Source: Trichormus sp. M33_DOE_039
GTDB lineage: Bacteria > Cyanobacteriota > Cyanobacteriia > Cyanobacteriales > Nostocaceae
Assembly (NCBI GenBank): GCA_015296085.1
Contig: DVDT01000020.1
Coordinates: 62,001-126,000, forward strand
Direction of reading: 5' to 3'
DNA: 64,000 nt
The notes beneath the pieces were generated by a model, which did not search any database, was not told where the DNA came from, and worked only from the letters and a program-made list of their open reading frames with translations. Position numbers and translations under genes: made by a program. Numbering within the stretch: the first letter of the stretch is position 1; each line of letters starts with the position of its first letter. Positions 1-10,232 of the stretch are shown here, one piece after another.

Positions 1-326
1 TCCACGAAATTGGCGAACGTCTGAATGGATTAGGTGGTGTACCTGCTGCTAGCTTCAGCAAATTAGCAGAATTAACTTGTTTTGAGCAAGAATCTGATGG
101 AGTCTACTCTTCTCGAAAGATGGTAGAAAACGATCTAGCCGCAGAACAAGCAATCATCAACGTTATCCGCCGCCAAGCTGCTCAAGCAGAGAGTCTAGGC
201 GATCGTGGTACACGCTATATGTATGAAAAGATTCTCTTAAAAACTGAGGAAAGAGCTTACCACTTAGCTCACTTCTTGGCTAAAGATAGCTTAACCTTGG
301 GTTTTGTTCAACCTGCCCAGAATTAA
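1..326 (+). CDS. Dps-family ferritin-like DNA-binding protein, 3' part only
   Basis: This is the C-terminal part of a Dps/starvation-type ferritin. The open frame runs from the window edge (first full codon at position 3) to a TAA at 324-326, so the real start is outside the window; the internal ATG at 120 is not the gene start. The visible residues give the family's last helices, with GLGGVPAAS, the block [18 protein letters not shown] and a lysine/glutamate-rich final helix. The family forms dodecamers that bind and oxidise iron and protect DNA under stress. The ferroxidase ligands lie upstream and cannot be checked. A strong terminator follows directly. From memory, a dps-like gene also lies upstream of carB in Anabaena PCC 7120. 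Confidence 0.85.
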   Translation, partial: HEIGERLNGLGGVPAASFSKLAELTCFEQESDGVYSSRKMVENDLAAEQAIINVIRRQAAQAESLGDRGTRYMYEKILLKTEERAYHLAHFLAKDSLTLGFVQPAQN

Positions 327-373
327 TACTGCGATAATTTATTTCATAGAATTGCATTTGGAAAAAATATAAC

Positions 374-410
374 AAAAGGTAGAAAGTATTAATGCTTTCT
401 ACCTTTTTTA
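374..410 (+). terminator. Rho-independent terminator of the dps-like gene
   Basis: A 10-bp perfect stem (AGGTAGAAAG at 377-386, CTTTCTACCT at 395-404) with an 8-base loop is followed by a run of T. It lies about 50 bases after the dps stop codon. Confidence 0.9.
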
Positions 411-979
411 TTTACATCTGGCTAGTTTTTCTCAACCACTTGCAAAAGATTAGCGATTAATCAATTAAAAATAATTGTATTTTCAATTTAATAAACTAGA
501 TTTACTAAATCGAAAAAATTAACTTAAAAATGCCATTTAAATCGTAAAAATAATAGTTGCAATGTAAAAAAGTGCAATTGGTAACTTATATTGTTGAGAA
601 TTATTAGAAATTAGCTGAGAACATAAATTAAAAATTATTAGTGTAAAGATATTTATCTTTAAAAAACTATTAACACTAAATCTTAATTAATGAGAATTAC
701 TTGTGATGACAGCGATAAATTGGCAGCGAGGATAAAAACCGGGTTTCTAGCCCCTATCCTGGTATTAGGGCGTGACAATCAAAAGGGAGCGAGGGCTGGG
801 CTTTGGGAAAAGACAAGAGGGAAAAGGTAGATCAGGTAAAATCTTCAGACCCATACCCCATGCCCAATCCGATGCTTGATTGTTACCAAACTTAGAAAAC
901 TTGATAATAAACAACACTAGTAAAGGGAAACACCTTTAAAATAGTCAGGATTTGTATTCTCGTACTCGAACCCAACGCT
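411..979. other. Gap between dps-like gene and carB
   Basis: This is AT-rich sequence with no credible ORF. It probably holds the carB promoter, but I could not pick a convincing -10/-35 pair. A short G/C-rich block near 735-775 has weak dyad symmetry, and nothing else is recognisable. Confidence 0.5.
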
Positions 980-3900
980 ATGCCCCGCCGTCAAGACCTC
1001 CAGAAAATACTGTTATTAGGATCTGGCCCTATCGTCATTGGTCAAGCCTGTGAGTTTGACTATTCTGGCACTCAAGCCTGTAAAGCTTTGCGAGAGGAAG
1101 GTTACGAAGTGGTTTTGGTCAATTCCAACCCAGCAACTATCATGACCGACCCAGAAACAGCCGATCGCACTTACATTGAACCTCTAACACCGGAACTAGT
1201 AGAAAAAGTCATCGCCAAAGAACGTCCAGATGCCCTACTGCCAACAATGGGCGGACAAACAGCCCTGAATATTGCTGTAGCCCTGGCAAAAAATGGCGTT
1301 CTAGATCAATATAACGTTGAATTAATTGGTGCGAAGTTACCAGCGATCGAAAAAGCCGAAGACCGAAAACTGTTCAATGACGCAATGGCGAAAATTGGGG
1401 TGAAAGTTTGCCCTAGTGGGACAGCTTCATCCTTAGAAGAAGCCAAAGCGATCGCTCAACGCATCGGCACTTATCCTTTAATTATCCGCCCCGCTTTTAC
1501 AATGGGTGGTACGGGTGGCGGTATCGCTTACAACCAAGAAGAATTTGAGGAAATGGCACAAGTTGGGATTGATGCTAGTCCTGTTTCCCAAATTCTCATT
1601 GACCAGTCCCTCCTCGGCTGGAAAGAATACGAACTCGAAGTGATGCGTGACTTAGCAGATAACGTAGTCATTATCTGTTCCATTGAAAACCTCGACCCGA
1701 TGGGGATTCACACGGGCGATTCTATCACCGTTGCACCAGCTCAAACCCTCACCGATAAAGAATATCAACGGTTGCGGGATATGGCGATTAAAATCATTCG
1801 TGAAATTGGGGTAGAAACTGGCGGTTCTAATATTCAATTTGCTGTTAACCCAGTGGATGGGGATGTCGTCGTCATTGAAATGAACCCCCGTGTTTCTCGC
1901 AGTTCCGCCTTGTCTTCCAAAGCTACGGGTTTCCCAATTGCGAAGATGGCGGCGAAGTTGGCTGTCGGTTACACCTTGGACGAAATTAAAAACGACATCA
2001 CCAAAAAAACCCCCGCTTCCTTTGAACCGACTATTGACTACGTTGTTACCAAAGTTCCCCGCTTCGCCTTTGAAAAATTCCCCGGTTCAGAGCCAGTTCT
2101 GACTACCCAAATGAAATCCGTTGGCGAAGCTATGGCGATTGGGCGGACTTTTAATGAATCCTTCCAAAAGGCCTTGCGTTCTCTAGAAACTGGTCGCGCC
2201 GGGTGGGGCTGTGACAAAGCCGAAAAATTACCGAGTGGTGAACAAATTCGCGCCTTATTACGCACACCTAACCCCGATCGCATTTTTGCGGTACGTCATG
2301 CTTTACAGTTGGGGATGAGCAGCGAGGAGATTTACGAACTTACCGGGATTGACCCTTGGTTCTTAGATAAAATGCAGCAACTTTTAGAGGTGGAAAAATT
2401 CCTCAAGCGGACACCTCTCAAACAGTTGACTAAAGATCAAATATATGCTGTTAAACGCGATGGATTTAGTGATCGCCAAATTGCTTTCGCCACCAAAACA
2501 ACCGAAGATGAAGTCCGCGCCTACCGTCAACAACTAGGAGTCACTCCCGTTTACAAAACCGTTGATACTTGTGCGGCGGAGTTTGAAGCCTTTACACCTT
2601 ATTATTACTCTACCTACGAAGAAGAAACCGAAGTTATCCCAGCTAGTAAACCCAAAGTGATGATTTTGGGAGGCGGCCCCAACCGCATCGGTCAGGGTAT
2701 TGAGTTTGACTACTGTTGCTGTCACGCTGCCTATGCCTTGAAGGGTGCAGGCTATGAGACAATCATGGTCAACTCCAACCCTGAGACAGTTTCTACCGAT
2801 TACGATACTAGCGATCGCCTTTACTTTGAACCGTTGACTAAAGAAGATGTCCTCAACATCATCGAAGCTGAGAACCCGGTAGGAATCATTGTCCAGTTCG
2901 GCGGACAAACACCATTGAAATTAGCACTACCGTTGCAAGAATATTTGCAAGGGTTAGGGACTGGGGAAGATTCCCAATCCCCAGTACCCAAGATTTGGGG
3001 AACATCACCCGATTCTATCGACACCGCCGAAAACCGCGAACGATTTGAGCAGATTCTCAAACAGTTAAATATTGCTCAACCACCCAATGGGATTGCACGG
3101 AGTTATGAAGACGCGCTAATTGTGGCGAAACGCATTGGCTACCCTGTGGTGGTACGCCCTAGTTACGTGTTGGGGGGACGGGCAATGGAAATAGTCTACT
3201 CGGATGCGGAATTGGAACGTTACATGACCTTTGCTGTACAGGTAGAACCAGATCATCCCATCTTAATTGATAAGTTCCTCGAAAATGCCATTGAAGTTGA
3301 TGTCGATGCGATCGCTGACCACACTGGACGGGTAGTCATTGGTGGCATCATGGAACACATCGAACAGGCAGGAATTCACTCAGGAGACTCCGCTTGTTCT
3401 CTGCCATCAATTTCCCTCCCGCCAGCCGTGCTGAATCAAATCCGCACTTGGACTATCCAACTAGCACAAGCACTGTCTGTAGTGGGTTTAATGAATATTC
3501 AGTTCGCCGTCGTGGGTGCTAGCAGTTATTCGCCCCAAGTGTATATTTTGGAAGCCAACCCTCGCGCTTCTCGGACAGTACCGTTTGTTTCCAAAGCTAC
3601 GGGTGTACCCTTGGCGAAATTGGCATCCTTAATCATGTCAGGGAAAACCTTAGAAGAACTGAATTTCACCCAAGAAGTCATCCCCAAACACATTGCTGTC
3701 AAAGAAGCCGTGTTACCCTTTAATAAATTCCCTGGAACTGATACAATATTAGGCCCAGAGATGCGCTCCACTGGTGAGGTAATGGGCATCGATAGCGATT
3801 TTGGTCGCGCCTTTGCCAAAGCAGAATTAGGTGCTGGAGAGCGTTTGCCACTCACAGGAACAGTATTTGTATCCATGAGCGATCGCGATAAAGCCGCCGC

Positions 3901-4255
3901 CGTTCCCGTAGTGAAAGAATTTCTTGACTTAGGCTTCAAAGTCATGGCTACCTTCGGTACACGCCAAGCCTTAAAGGAGCATGGTTTGGATGTTGAGTTA
4001 GTGTTGAAACTACACGAAGGTCGTCCCCACGTAGTCGATGCTATTAAGAATCAGAAAATCCAACTGATTATTAACACTCCATCTGGGGAAGAAGCTCAAA
4101 CTGATGCTAGATTAATCCGTCGCACAGGTTTAGCCTACAAAATCCCCATCATCACCACCATCGCCGGAGCAAGAGCTACTGTCGCGGCCATCCGTTCGCT
4201 GCAAAATACTACCTTAGATGTAAAAGTCATCCAAGAGTATTGCCCGAAACTGTAG
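980..4255 (+). CDS. carB: Carbamoyl-phosphate synthase large subunit
   Basis: CarB makes carbamoyl phosphate from bicarbonate, glutamine-derived ammonia and two ATP, feeding arginine and pyrimidine synthesis; the amidotransferase subunit CarA is not in the window. The 1091 residues show the usual internal duplication: [17 protein letters not shown] near residue 14 opens the first carboxyphosphate half, and [18 protein letters not shown] near residue 563 opens the second. Both contain ATP-grasp folds, and the C-terminal 150 residues form the MGS-like allosteric domain ([13 protein letters not shown]). Length is normal to slightly long. A linker near residue 660 ([13 protein letters not shown]) is encoded by heptamer-repeat-like DNA. 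No clear Shine-Dalgarno precedes the ATG, but the N-terminus fits the family. Confidence 0.98.
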   Translation: MPRRQDLQKILLLGSGPIVIGQACEFDYSGTQACKALREEGYEVVLVNSNPATIMTDPETADRTYIEPLTPELVEKVIAKERPDALLPTMGGQTALNIAVALAKNGVLDQYNVELIGAKLPAIEKAEDRKLFNDAMAKIGVKVCPSGTASSLEEAKAIAQRIGTYPLIIRPAFTMGGTGGGIAYNQEEFEEMAQVGIDASPVSQILIDQSLLGWKEYELEVMRDLADNVVIICSIENLDPMGIHTGDSITVAPAQTLTDKEYQRLRDMAIKIIREIGVETGGSNIQFAVNPVDGDVVVIEMNPRVSRSSALSSKATGFPIAKMAAKLAVGYTLDEIKNDITKKTPASFEPTIDYVVTKVPRFAFEKFPGSEPVLTTQMKSVGEAMAIGRTFNESFQKALRSLETGRAGWGCDKAEKLPSGEQIRALLRTPNPDRIFAVRHALQLGMSSEEIYELTGIDPWFLDKMQQLLEVEKFLKRTPLKQLTKDQIYAVKRDGFSDRQIAFATKTTEDEVRAYRQQLGVTPVYKTVDTCAAEFEAFTPYYYSTYEEETEVIPASKPKVMILGGGPNRIGQGIEFDYCCCHAAYALKGAGYETIMVNSNPETVSTDYDTSDRLYFEPLTKEDVLNIIEAENPVGIIVQFGGQTPLKLALPLQEYLQGLGTGEDSQSPVPKIWGTSPDSIDTAENRERFEQILKQLNIAQPPNGIARSYEDALIVAKRIGYPVVVRPSYVLGGRAMEIVYSDAELERYMTFAVQVEPDHPILIDKFLENAIEVDVDAIADHTGRVVIGGIMEHIEQAGIHSGDSACSLPSISLPPAVLNQIRTWTIQLAQALSVVGLMNIQFAVVGASSYSPQVYILEANPRASRTVPFVSKATGVPLAKLASLIMSGKTLEELNFTQEVIPKHIAVKEAVLPFNKFPGTDTILGPEMRSTGEVMGIDSDFGRAFAKAELGAGERLPLTGTVFVSMSDRDKAAAVPVVKEFLDLGFKVMATFGTRQALKEHGLDVELVLKLHEGRPHVVDAIKNQKIQLIINTPSGEEAQTDARLIRRTGLAYKIPIITTIAGARATVAAIRSLQNTTLDVKVIQEYCPKL
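2953..2991. repeat. Heptamer-like repeat inside carB
   Basis: The bases read as degenerate heptamers (TTAGGGACTGGGG, then TCCCAATCCCCAGTACCC). They resemble the intergenic short repeats of this window but stay in frame within carB and encode a Gly/Ser/Pro linker. Confidence 0.6.
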
Positions 4256-4294
4256 GTAGAAGACAGAGATCATTGCAGTCTTGAGCTTGGCCCC

Positions 4295-4330
4295 GAAGTT
4301 CAGAGCGGAGGTTTCCTCCACTCTGACTTC
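4295..4330. repeat. 36-bp hairpin repeat (GAAGTT..GGAGG type), copy 1
   Basis: A near-perfect palindrome has arms around GAGCGGAGG and CCTCCACTC. Close relatives lie at 46118-46153 and, as a half, near 42268-42290. It stands 40 bases after the carB stop and may act as a terminator or RNA stabiliser, but no T-run follows. Confidence 0.75.
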
Positions 4331-4753
4331 TCCCCAAGTGGAGCAACTGCAAAGAGGCAGAAGGCAGTCCCGATGAAGCAAGTTTCACAGTCAAACATGA
4401 AAGATGTCTTTCTCCCCCTGCTACCCCTGCCTCCCCTGCTACCCCTGCTCTTTCAAATCGGAGGGAAAAGGATTCTATTCTATTCTCAAAGCCCAATGCC
4501 CACTGGAATCTATACAAAGCAGTATTTACAACGAAAATTAAGTAATTATTATAGAAAAATAATTATGGTTTTTATTGAGATATTTTAACAAATATGAGGA
4601 AGTGAGCATTCTCTGCGGAAACTGCACCGAGAAGTCTAAGTCAAAGGAAATTACTGCGTTTAGCCGCTAAGTAGAATTTGCTGACGTACAGAAACCAAAA
4701 AAGGCAATATCACGACTATTTGTTCATTAAGGATAGAATTTGTGTTCCACTTA

Positions 4754-4774
4754 GTGTACTATTTGATAGTACAC
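4754..4774. promoter_or_regulatory. Perfect palindrome upstream of the sigma factor gene
   Basis: GTGTACTAT and ATAGTACAC form perfect 9-base arms around TTG. The short spacing and lack of a T-run suit an operator better than a terminator. The binding protein is unknown. Confidence 0.45.
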
Positions 4775-5072
4775 CGAATCGATTGATTTACCTAAATCTT
4801 GAGGAGTGTAGAAATTTATGATAACCAGTGTTCCAAAACTTCTCATAAATGTTACAATTGTTAACAAATATTAGATACAAAAATGTTTGTCTTCTTACTG
4901 TTTATCTAACCCTAGATACTTGTACACAAAAGGAAATAGCTGTAACTTCTAGCAGTTAAAGACCTACTGAAGATCCTTATAGCAGCCGAGACTCATCGGT
5001 TGTACAAATTGCAAACAATAACAGACATCCCAGTTTAGCTGGGTAGTACCGGCAAAGAGCATCTATCAGTTA

Positions 5073-6071
5073 ATGACCCTACCAACAAGTCCAAAATTAC
5101 CAAAGAGTAGCGCCATGAAGACCGCTCAGACAGCCACAGACCTCGTGCGGACTTACCTGCGTGAGATTGGCCGTGTACCACTCTTAACCCACGAGGAAGA
5201 AATTTGTTATGGCAAACAGGTACAACGTTCATCTATATTGCAGGAAGTGCGGGAGGAACTGGCCAATAAACTAGGTCATGAGCCAAGCGTAGAAGAGTGG
5301 GCGCAAGCAGCAGAATTAGATATAGCAGAATTAAACGAAGCGATCGCCGAAGGTGAAATCGCTAAACGCAGGATGGTAGAAGCTAACTTGCGGCTAGTGG
5401 TATCCGTTGCCAAAAAGTACATTAAACGCAACGTCGATTTATTGGACTTAATCCAAGAAGGTAGTATTGGAATGCAACGGGGTGTAGAAAAGTTTGACCC
5501 CACGAAAGGTTATAGATTTTCTACCTATGCCTATTGGTGGATTCGCCAAGCTATCACAAGGGCGATCGCCGAAAAAGCGCGTACTATTCGCTTACCTATT
5601 CATATTACAGAGAAACTTAACAAAATTAAAAAGGCACAGCGTCAGCTATCTCAAAGATTAGGACGCGCTCCCACAGCCGGAGAACTAGCCAGTGAATTGG
5701 AACTAACACCTAAGCAAGTACGAGAATACTTAGAAAAAGCCCGCTTACCCTTGTCTTTAGACTTGCGCTTAGGAGATAACTACGACACTGAACTAGGAGA
5801 AATGCTAGAAGATCCTGGTGCGTCTCCTGAAGAATTTGTCATGCAATCTTCCTTATCTTATGACTTAGAGCGGCTCATGGAGCAACTTACCCCCCAACAA
5901 AGGGAAGTCATCAAACTCCGCTTTGGCTTAATGGATGGACAGGCTTTAACACTGGCAAGAATAGGTGAAATTCTCAATATTAGTCGTGAACGAGTACGGC
6001 AAATTGAGAGAGAAGCTTTAACTAAGCTACGTAAATCTAAAGCCAGTATGGATGAATATTTGGCAAGTTAG
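5073..6071 (+). CDS. sigD: Group 2 RNA polymerase sigma factor (RpoD/SigA-like)
   Basis: This is a sigma-70 family protein of 332 residues that directs RNA polymerase to alternative promoters. Region 1.2 ([17 protein letters not shown], about residue 22), region 2 with the -10 helix ([18 protein letters not shown]), region 3 and region 4 with the -35 helix-turn-helix ([18 protein letters not shown]) are complete. It lacks the long acidic region 1.1 of a principal sigma, as expected of group 2. The ATG at 5073 gives a short unconserved leader; the ATG at 5115 ([10 protein letters not shown]) is an alternative start. The letter in the symbol rests on my memory that carB precedes sigD in Anabaena PCC 7120; the family call is firm, the letter less so. 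Confidence 0.9.
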   Translation: MTLPTSPKLPKSSAMKTAQTATDLVRTYLREIGRVPLLTHEEEICYGKQVQRSSILQEVREELANKLGHEPSVEEWAQAAELDIAELNEAIAEGEIAKRRMVEANLRLVVSVAKKYIKRNVDLLDLIQEGSIGMQRGVEKFDPTKGYRFSTYAYWWIRQAITRAIAEKARTIRLPIHITEKLNKIKKAQRQLSQRLGRAPTAGELASELELTPKQVREYLEKARLPLSLDLRLGDNYDTELGEMLEDPGASPEEFVMQSSLSYDLERLMEQLTPQQREVIKLRFGLMDGQALTLARIGEILNISRERVRQIEREALTKLRKSKASMDEYLAS

Positions 6072-6084
6072 TCATTAGTAAGTA

Positions 6085-6125
6085 GTAAGTAGGTTGGATC
6101 TCATGCTCAGGTCGAACCTACTTAC
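6085..6125. terminator. Hairpin between convergent sigma and amidohydrolase genes
   Basis: GTAAGTAGGTT and AACCTACTTAC form a perfect 11-bp stem 14 bases after the sigma factor stop. It could serve both convergent genes, although no long T-run follows on either strand. Confidence 0.6.
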
Positions 6126-6158
6126 TTGTTTATGAGATTAAATTTTAATGAATGAAAA

Positions 6159-7622
6159 TTAACTGAATGGTCGTAATTCAGCTTTAATCCGTTCACCTAT
6201 GCTAATGGCTTCACGCCTAATCTGCTCAGGGTTAATCGTCAACATTCTCTGCTTGTACATCAGAAGTTGACCATTCACAATCACGGTATCTACATCGTCT
6301 GCTTTGGCTGCATAAACTAGATGGGAGATGACATCGTAAAGAGGAGTCAAGTGTGCTTCAGTAAGATCAACTTGAAGTAAGTCCGCTTGCAGCCCTACTT
6401 TAATCGCACCGATTTGATCTGCCAAACCCAGAGCTTCTGCGCCGCCAAGGGTTGCCATACGTAAGACTGTTTTGGCTGGTAAAGCAGTGGGGTCAAGAGT
6501 TGTTCCTTTATGGATAAGAGCAGTCAGGCGAATTGCTTCCCACATATCCAAATCATTGTTTGAAGCAGCACCATCTGTGCCTAAACCGACTTTAACTCCC
6601 GCCCTTACCATTGCCGGAATCGGTGCAAAGCCAGAAGCCAATTTCAAATTCGAGTCGGGATTGTGGATGACACCAACGCCACGTTCTGCCATGAGTTTGA
6701 TTTCACTGTTGCTAGGCCAAACTACGTGAGCAGCAAAGACTCGCGGTTCTAGGAAGCCCAGATTGTCCAGGTGTTTGACTGGGGTGGCATTATATCGCTG
6801 CTGGATGTCTTGGACTTCTGTTTGTGTCTCTGCTAAGTGAATCGTCAATGGCACATCATATTGACGAGCTGCTTGGATAGCTTGTGTGAGATGCGTTGGC
6901 GAGACGGTGTAGGGAGCATGGGGAGCAAGAGCTGGGATAATTCTGGGGTTTTTGCCTTTCCAACGTTGCACGAAATCTACAGCCGCAGCAAAGGCATCAT
7001 CCCAACCGCGAAAACCAGGACTGGGGAAATCTATAGCTGAAGGTGCAATGACAGCCCGCAAGCCGCATTGATCAACTACTTTGGCGGCAACATCCGGCTT
7101 GAAGTACATATCAACGAATGTCGTAGTTCCGCCACGAATCATTTCCCAACAAGCAAGTTGTTCACCAACACGAACAAAATTTTCGTCAACGAATCTGGCT
7201 TCGGCGGGGAAAATATAATTTTGTAACCAATCCTCTAACCTTAAGTCATCCGCAAGACCGCGAAACAACACCATTGCAGTATGAGAGTGACCATTCACCA
7301 GACCTGGCATGACTACCATACCTTCCCCTGGTAATATCTTGGCAGCTCGATAAGATGCCATGATTTGGTTTTTTGTATCTACAGCAACAATTTTTCCATC
7401 CTTGACGGCGATCGCACCATTTTTAATCACAGGTTGGGCTTCATTCATGGTGACGATAAAATCACCATCAATAATCATTTCTACCGACTGTTTACCTGGA
7501 TTACCCCAGCGATAATTACTTTGGGCGATTGCTACCTGACCTACAAAGGCAATTAAAACAGTACAGACGAAAAAAATTAATAGCCTATAGTATTTTCGAG
7601 GCTGGCGTTTCACACTATTCAT
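6159..7622 (-). CDS. Secreted or membrane-anchored amidohydrolase (MTA/SAH deaminase-like, TRZ/ATZ family)
   Basis: This is a metal-dependent amidohydrolase of the family that includes 5'-methylthioadenosine/S-adenosylhomocysteine deaminases and chlorohydrolases. Visible metal and catalytic motifs are NGHSHTAM, IHLAET, a histidine in AAHVVWP and GLGTDGAASNNDLD, in the correct order; the C-terminal beta-sandwich piece (IKVGLQADLLQVDL) is present. At 487 residues it is about 40 longer than cytosolic relatives because of a basic N-terminus plus a hydrophobic stretch (LLIFFVCTVLIAFVGQVAIA), read as a signal peptide or anchor. A periplasmic location is odd for a purine-deaminase family, so the substrate is open. 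It is convergent with the sigma factor gene. Confidence 0.88.
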   Translation of the reverse strand: MNSVKRQPRKYYRLLIFFVCTVLIAFVGQVAIAQSNYRWGNPGKQSVEMIIDGDFIVTMNEAQPVIKNGAIAVKDGKIVAVDTKNQIMASYRAAKILPGEGMVVMPGLVNGHSHTAMVLFRGLADDLRLEDWLQNYIFPAEARFVDENFVRVGEQLACWEMIRGGTTTFVDMYFKPDVAAKVVDQCGLRAVIAPSAIDFPSPGFRGWDDAFAAAVDFVQRWKGKNPRIIPALAPHAPYTVSPTHLTQAIQAARQYDVPLTIHLAETQTEVQDIQQRYNATPVKHLDNLGFLEPRVFAAHVVWPSNSEIKLMAERGVGVIHNPDSNLKLASGFAPIPAMVRAGVKVGLGTDGAASNNDLDMWEAIRLTALIHKGTTLDPTALPAKTVLRMATLGGAEALGLADQIGAIKVGLQADLLQVDLTEAHLTPLYDVISHLVYAAKADDVDTVIVNGQLLMYKQRMLTINPEQIRREAISIGERIKAELRPFS

Positions 7623-7897
7623 CCTCAGTAGTTTTTTCTTACAGCCAAAAAATATGTCTAATTCTTAACCTAGAATTAGTCAGTATTTTCGCTGATGGTA
7701 CTGCTAATAGTGTTGTAGCCTGAAAATTTTAATCATCTTTTTCTAATCTGTTAGCGTTGTTACCAAAGAATCGTTAATTTCTCTAAAATTTATACATACT
7801 ACAAGGCAAAATCTGAATAGTAATGAGAAAGAATCAAGAAGTTTGTAGTTTTTATCTTGCCAAGGCGATCGCTCTCTAAGTAACTACTGATATTAAT

Positions 7898-8929
7898 ATG
7901 TACAATCAAATCACTACCCAATTACCTATACCTGTCCACTTTCAGCCAGATACAGTAGGTACTGTATGGCGTGTACCATATCAGCAACGCGCCGCCGAAG
8001 CAGAAATTTGGGCAAAACAACATGATATCCCACCAGCATCTTTTGACGAAAAGCGCATTTGTCTACTGCTAATAGATGTCCAAAATACTTTTTGTATACC
8101 TGAGTTTGAATTATTTGTGAGCGGTAAATCGGGAACTGGTGCAGTAGATGATAATCGACGGTTATGTGAGTTCATCTATCATAATTTGGGTGTAATTACT
8201 AAAATTATTCCGACTCTAGATACTCATACAGTTATGCAAATCTTTCATCCCATTTTTTGGGTGAATAATGCAGGTGAACATCCCACTCCAGCCGCTACTA
8301 GCATTACGCCAGCAGATATTGAAAATGGTATTTGGCAAGTTAATTCTAAGATTGCAAGTAGTATTAATAGTAATAATGAATTATTAACAAAACACGCCTA
8401 TCACTACGTTAAACAACTAAGTCAAGATGGTAAATATCCTTTGACAGTTTGGCCTTATCATTCTATGTTAGGTGGCATTGGTCATGCTTTAGTATCTGCT
8501 GTAGAAGAAGCAATATTTTTCCACTGTATTGCAAGGCAAAGTCAAACCCAGTTTGAAATTAAAGGTGATCATCCGTTAACAGAAAATTATTCTGTTTTGC
8601 GTCCAGAAGTCCTACAAAGTTTTAATGAAAGTCCCTTAGCTCACAAAAATACCCGCTTAATTCAGCAACTTTTAGAATTTGATGCAGTGATTATTGGTGG
8701 ACAGGCTAAAAGTCATTGTGTTGCTTGGACAATTGATGATCTATTAACAGAAATTCAGCAAATAGATGCTTCTTTAGCTAATAAAATATATCTACTAGAA
8801 GATTGCACATCGCCTGTAGTAGTTCCTGGTATTTTTGACTATACAGAACAAGCTGATGCAGCATTTGCAAGGTTTGCAGCAGCAGGAATGCACATTATCA
8901 ACTCTACGGAAATAATTAGCAATTTGTAG
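7898..8929 (+). CDS. Isochorismatase-family (nicotinamidase-like) cysteine hydrolase
   Basis: The 343-residue protein has the isochorismatase/nicotinamidase fold. The catalytic aspartate is in [10 protein letters not shown], a conserved [15 protein letters not shown] block follows in the middle, and the nucleophile cysteine is in [16 protein letters not shown]. It is longer than typical nicotinamidases (about 200 residues) owing to an N-terminal extension and an insertion between the aspartate and cysteine motifs. No signal peptide is seen. The reaction is probably hydrolysis of an amide or ester; nicotinamide is one candidate and cannot be told apart here. It is a single gene, divergent from the amidohydrolase and convergent with the TPR gene. 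Confidence 0.85.
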   Translation: MYNQITTQLPIPVHFQPDTVGTVWRVPYQQRAAEAEIWAKQHDIPPASFDEKRICLLLIDVQNTFCIPEFELFVSGKSGTGAVDDNRRLCEFIYHNLGVITKIIPTLDTHTVMQIFHPIFWVNNAGEHPTPAATSITPADIENGIWQVNSKIASSINSNNELLTKHAYHYVKQLSQDGKYPLTVWPYHSMLGGIGHALVSAVEEAIFFHCIARQSQTQFEIKGDHPLTENYSVLRPEVLQSFNESPLAHKNTRLIQQLLEFDAVIIGGQAKSHCVAWTIDDLLTEIQQIDASLANKIYLLEDCTSPVVVPGIFDYTEQADAAFARFAAAGMHIINSTEIISNL

Positions 8930-9030
8930 GGTATGTGAAAGCAAAGCGTTACACATTGTTGTTTTCAGTGCGTGATGGTGAAAATATTTATGAATGGAAT
9001 ATTTTTGATCATCTCGCACCGTCACACACA

Positions 9031-10161
9031 CTACATTATTAAAGTTTGAAATTGTTTTGAATTGCGAATATTTTCAAAGTCAGGGTCGATTTTTACTGCT
9101 TCTATATAAATTTCTGGATTTAAAGTAATCGCTTGTTGTAAGTTTTGTATAGACTGTTCTACGTTACTTTGTAGGGCATAACAACAAGCAATATTATAAA
9201 AAGTGTCAGCATCCTCTGGTTGAAGTTTAAGAACTTGCTGATAGCTAGCGATCGCCTCTTCATAGCGACCTAATTCATGTAGTATAATACTGCGGTTTTG
9301 CCATGCAGCAAATTTATCAGATAAAATTGTAATTGCTTGCTCACAAATGGTAATTGCCGCTTCAATTTGACCAAAATTAATTAATACTTCTGCCCATTCA
9401 TACCAACCGTATGGACTTTCATATCTACACTGGAAAGCTTTTTCATGACTAGTGAATGCTGCTGTTAAATCACCTAACTTCTCGAAAATCTTGCCGCGCG
9501 CTGACCAAATTTCCCCACTATCAGGTTTTATTTCTAAAGCTTTGTCGTAGCTATAAATTGCTTCATCATAGCGTTCTAACTGTTCTAATACATTGGCGCG
9601 ATCAGCCCAACTCATGTCATCATCAGGGTTAATTTCTAATACTTTGTCATAACTCTGCAATGACTCACTATAACGGTCCATCGCTAACAATAAATTACCG
9701 CGTTCGTGCCATGCTAAATAACCAAGAGGATTAATTTCTAAAGTCTTGTCATAGCTAGCAATGGCTTCATCGTAACGACCTAATTGATATAAAGCAAAAC
9801 TTTTATCCCACCAAGCTTGATAGTTTTCTGGTTCAATTTCTAAGGCTTGATTAAAACTCAACAAAGAACCTTCAGGATCACTCAATCTTTCTGATTGTAA
9901 TTCTCCCCGACGATACCAAGCCAAGAAGTTATTCGGCTCAATTTCTATAGCTTTGTCAAAACTTGCAAGTGCTGCTGTTGCTGTTTCTTCACTATTTAAC
10001 AAAAATAAATTCCAACCGCGCTCATTCCAAGCGGCTGCAAAATCTGCTTGAATTTCTATAGCTTTGTCAAAACTAGCGATCGCCTGCTCATATTCTAGTG
10101 CTTGGTGATGCTCCAATCCCTGTTGAAAAAAAAATTCTGCCTGTGACATTTGATTCATCAC
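9031..10161 (-). CDS. TPR-repeat protein
   Basis: This 376-residue protein is built almost entirely of tetratricopeptide repeats of about 34 residues. I count roughly ten units with the pattern YDEAIASYDKALEI, separated by one unit that reads QAWWDKSFALYQLG. There is no signal peptide or catalytic domain, so it is likely a protein-protein scaffold. The partner is unknown. The next gene on the same strand, the M23 peptidase, ends its 5' neighbourhood 72 bases away, so the two might be co-transcribed. Confidence 0.9.
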   Translation of the reverse strand: MMNQMSQAEFFFQQGLEHHQALEYEQAIASFDKAIEIQADFAAAWNERGWNLFLLNSEETATAALASFDKAIEIEPNNFLAWYRRGELQSERLSDPEGSLLSFNQALEIEPENYQAWWDKSFALYQLGRYDEAIASYDKTLEINPLGYLAWHERGNLLLAMDRYSESLQSYDKVLEINPDDDMSWADRANVLEQLERYDEAIYSYDKALEIKPDSGEIWSARGKIFEKLGDLTAAFTSHEKAFQCRYESPYGWYEWAEVLINFGQIEAAITICEQAITILSDKFAAWQNRSIILHELGRYEEAIASYQQVLKLQPEDADTFYNIACCYALQSNVEQSIQNLQQAITLNPEIYIEAVKIDPDFENIRNSKQFQTLIM

Positions 10162-10232
10162 ACCCTGAAATAAATTTGAATTGGTAGATAAAAGTTAATT
10201 TGGAATTATTCCAGCGATCGCTAGTTTGATAC

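Larger units (their letters stand above)
4256..5072. other. Gap between carB and the sigma factor gene, probable sigma promoter region
   Basis: The gap starts with the hairpin repeat and a CCTGCTACCCCTGC-type minisatellite (about 4417-4450), then becomes AT-rich. A perfect 9-bp palindrome (4754-4774) and a small CCCAG/CTGGG hairpin (5029-5043) stand before the sigma gene. No protein-coding ORF is convincing. Confidence 0.55.

Noticed and set aside
2534-3945. Antisense frames of 79-139 codons within carB
   Set aside because: They follow the codon structure of carB on the other strand and have no independent features.
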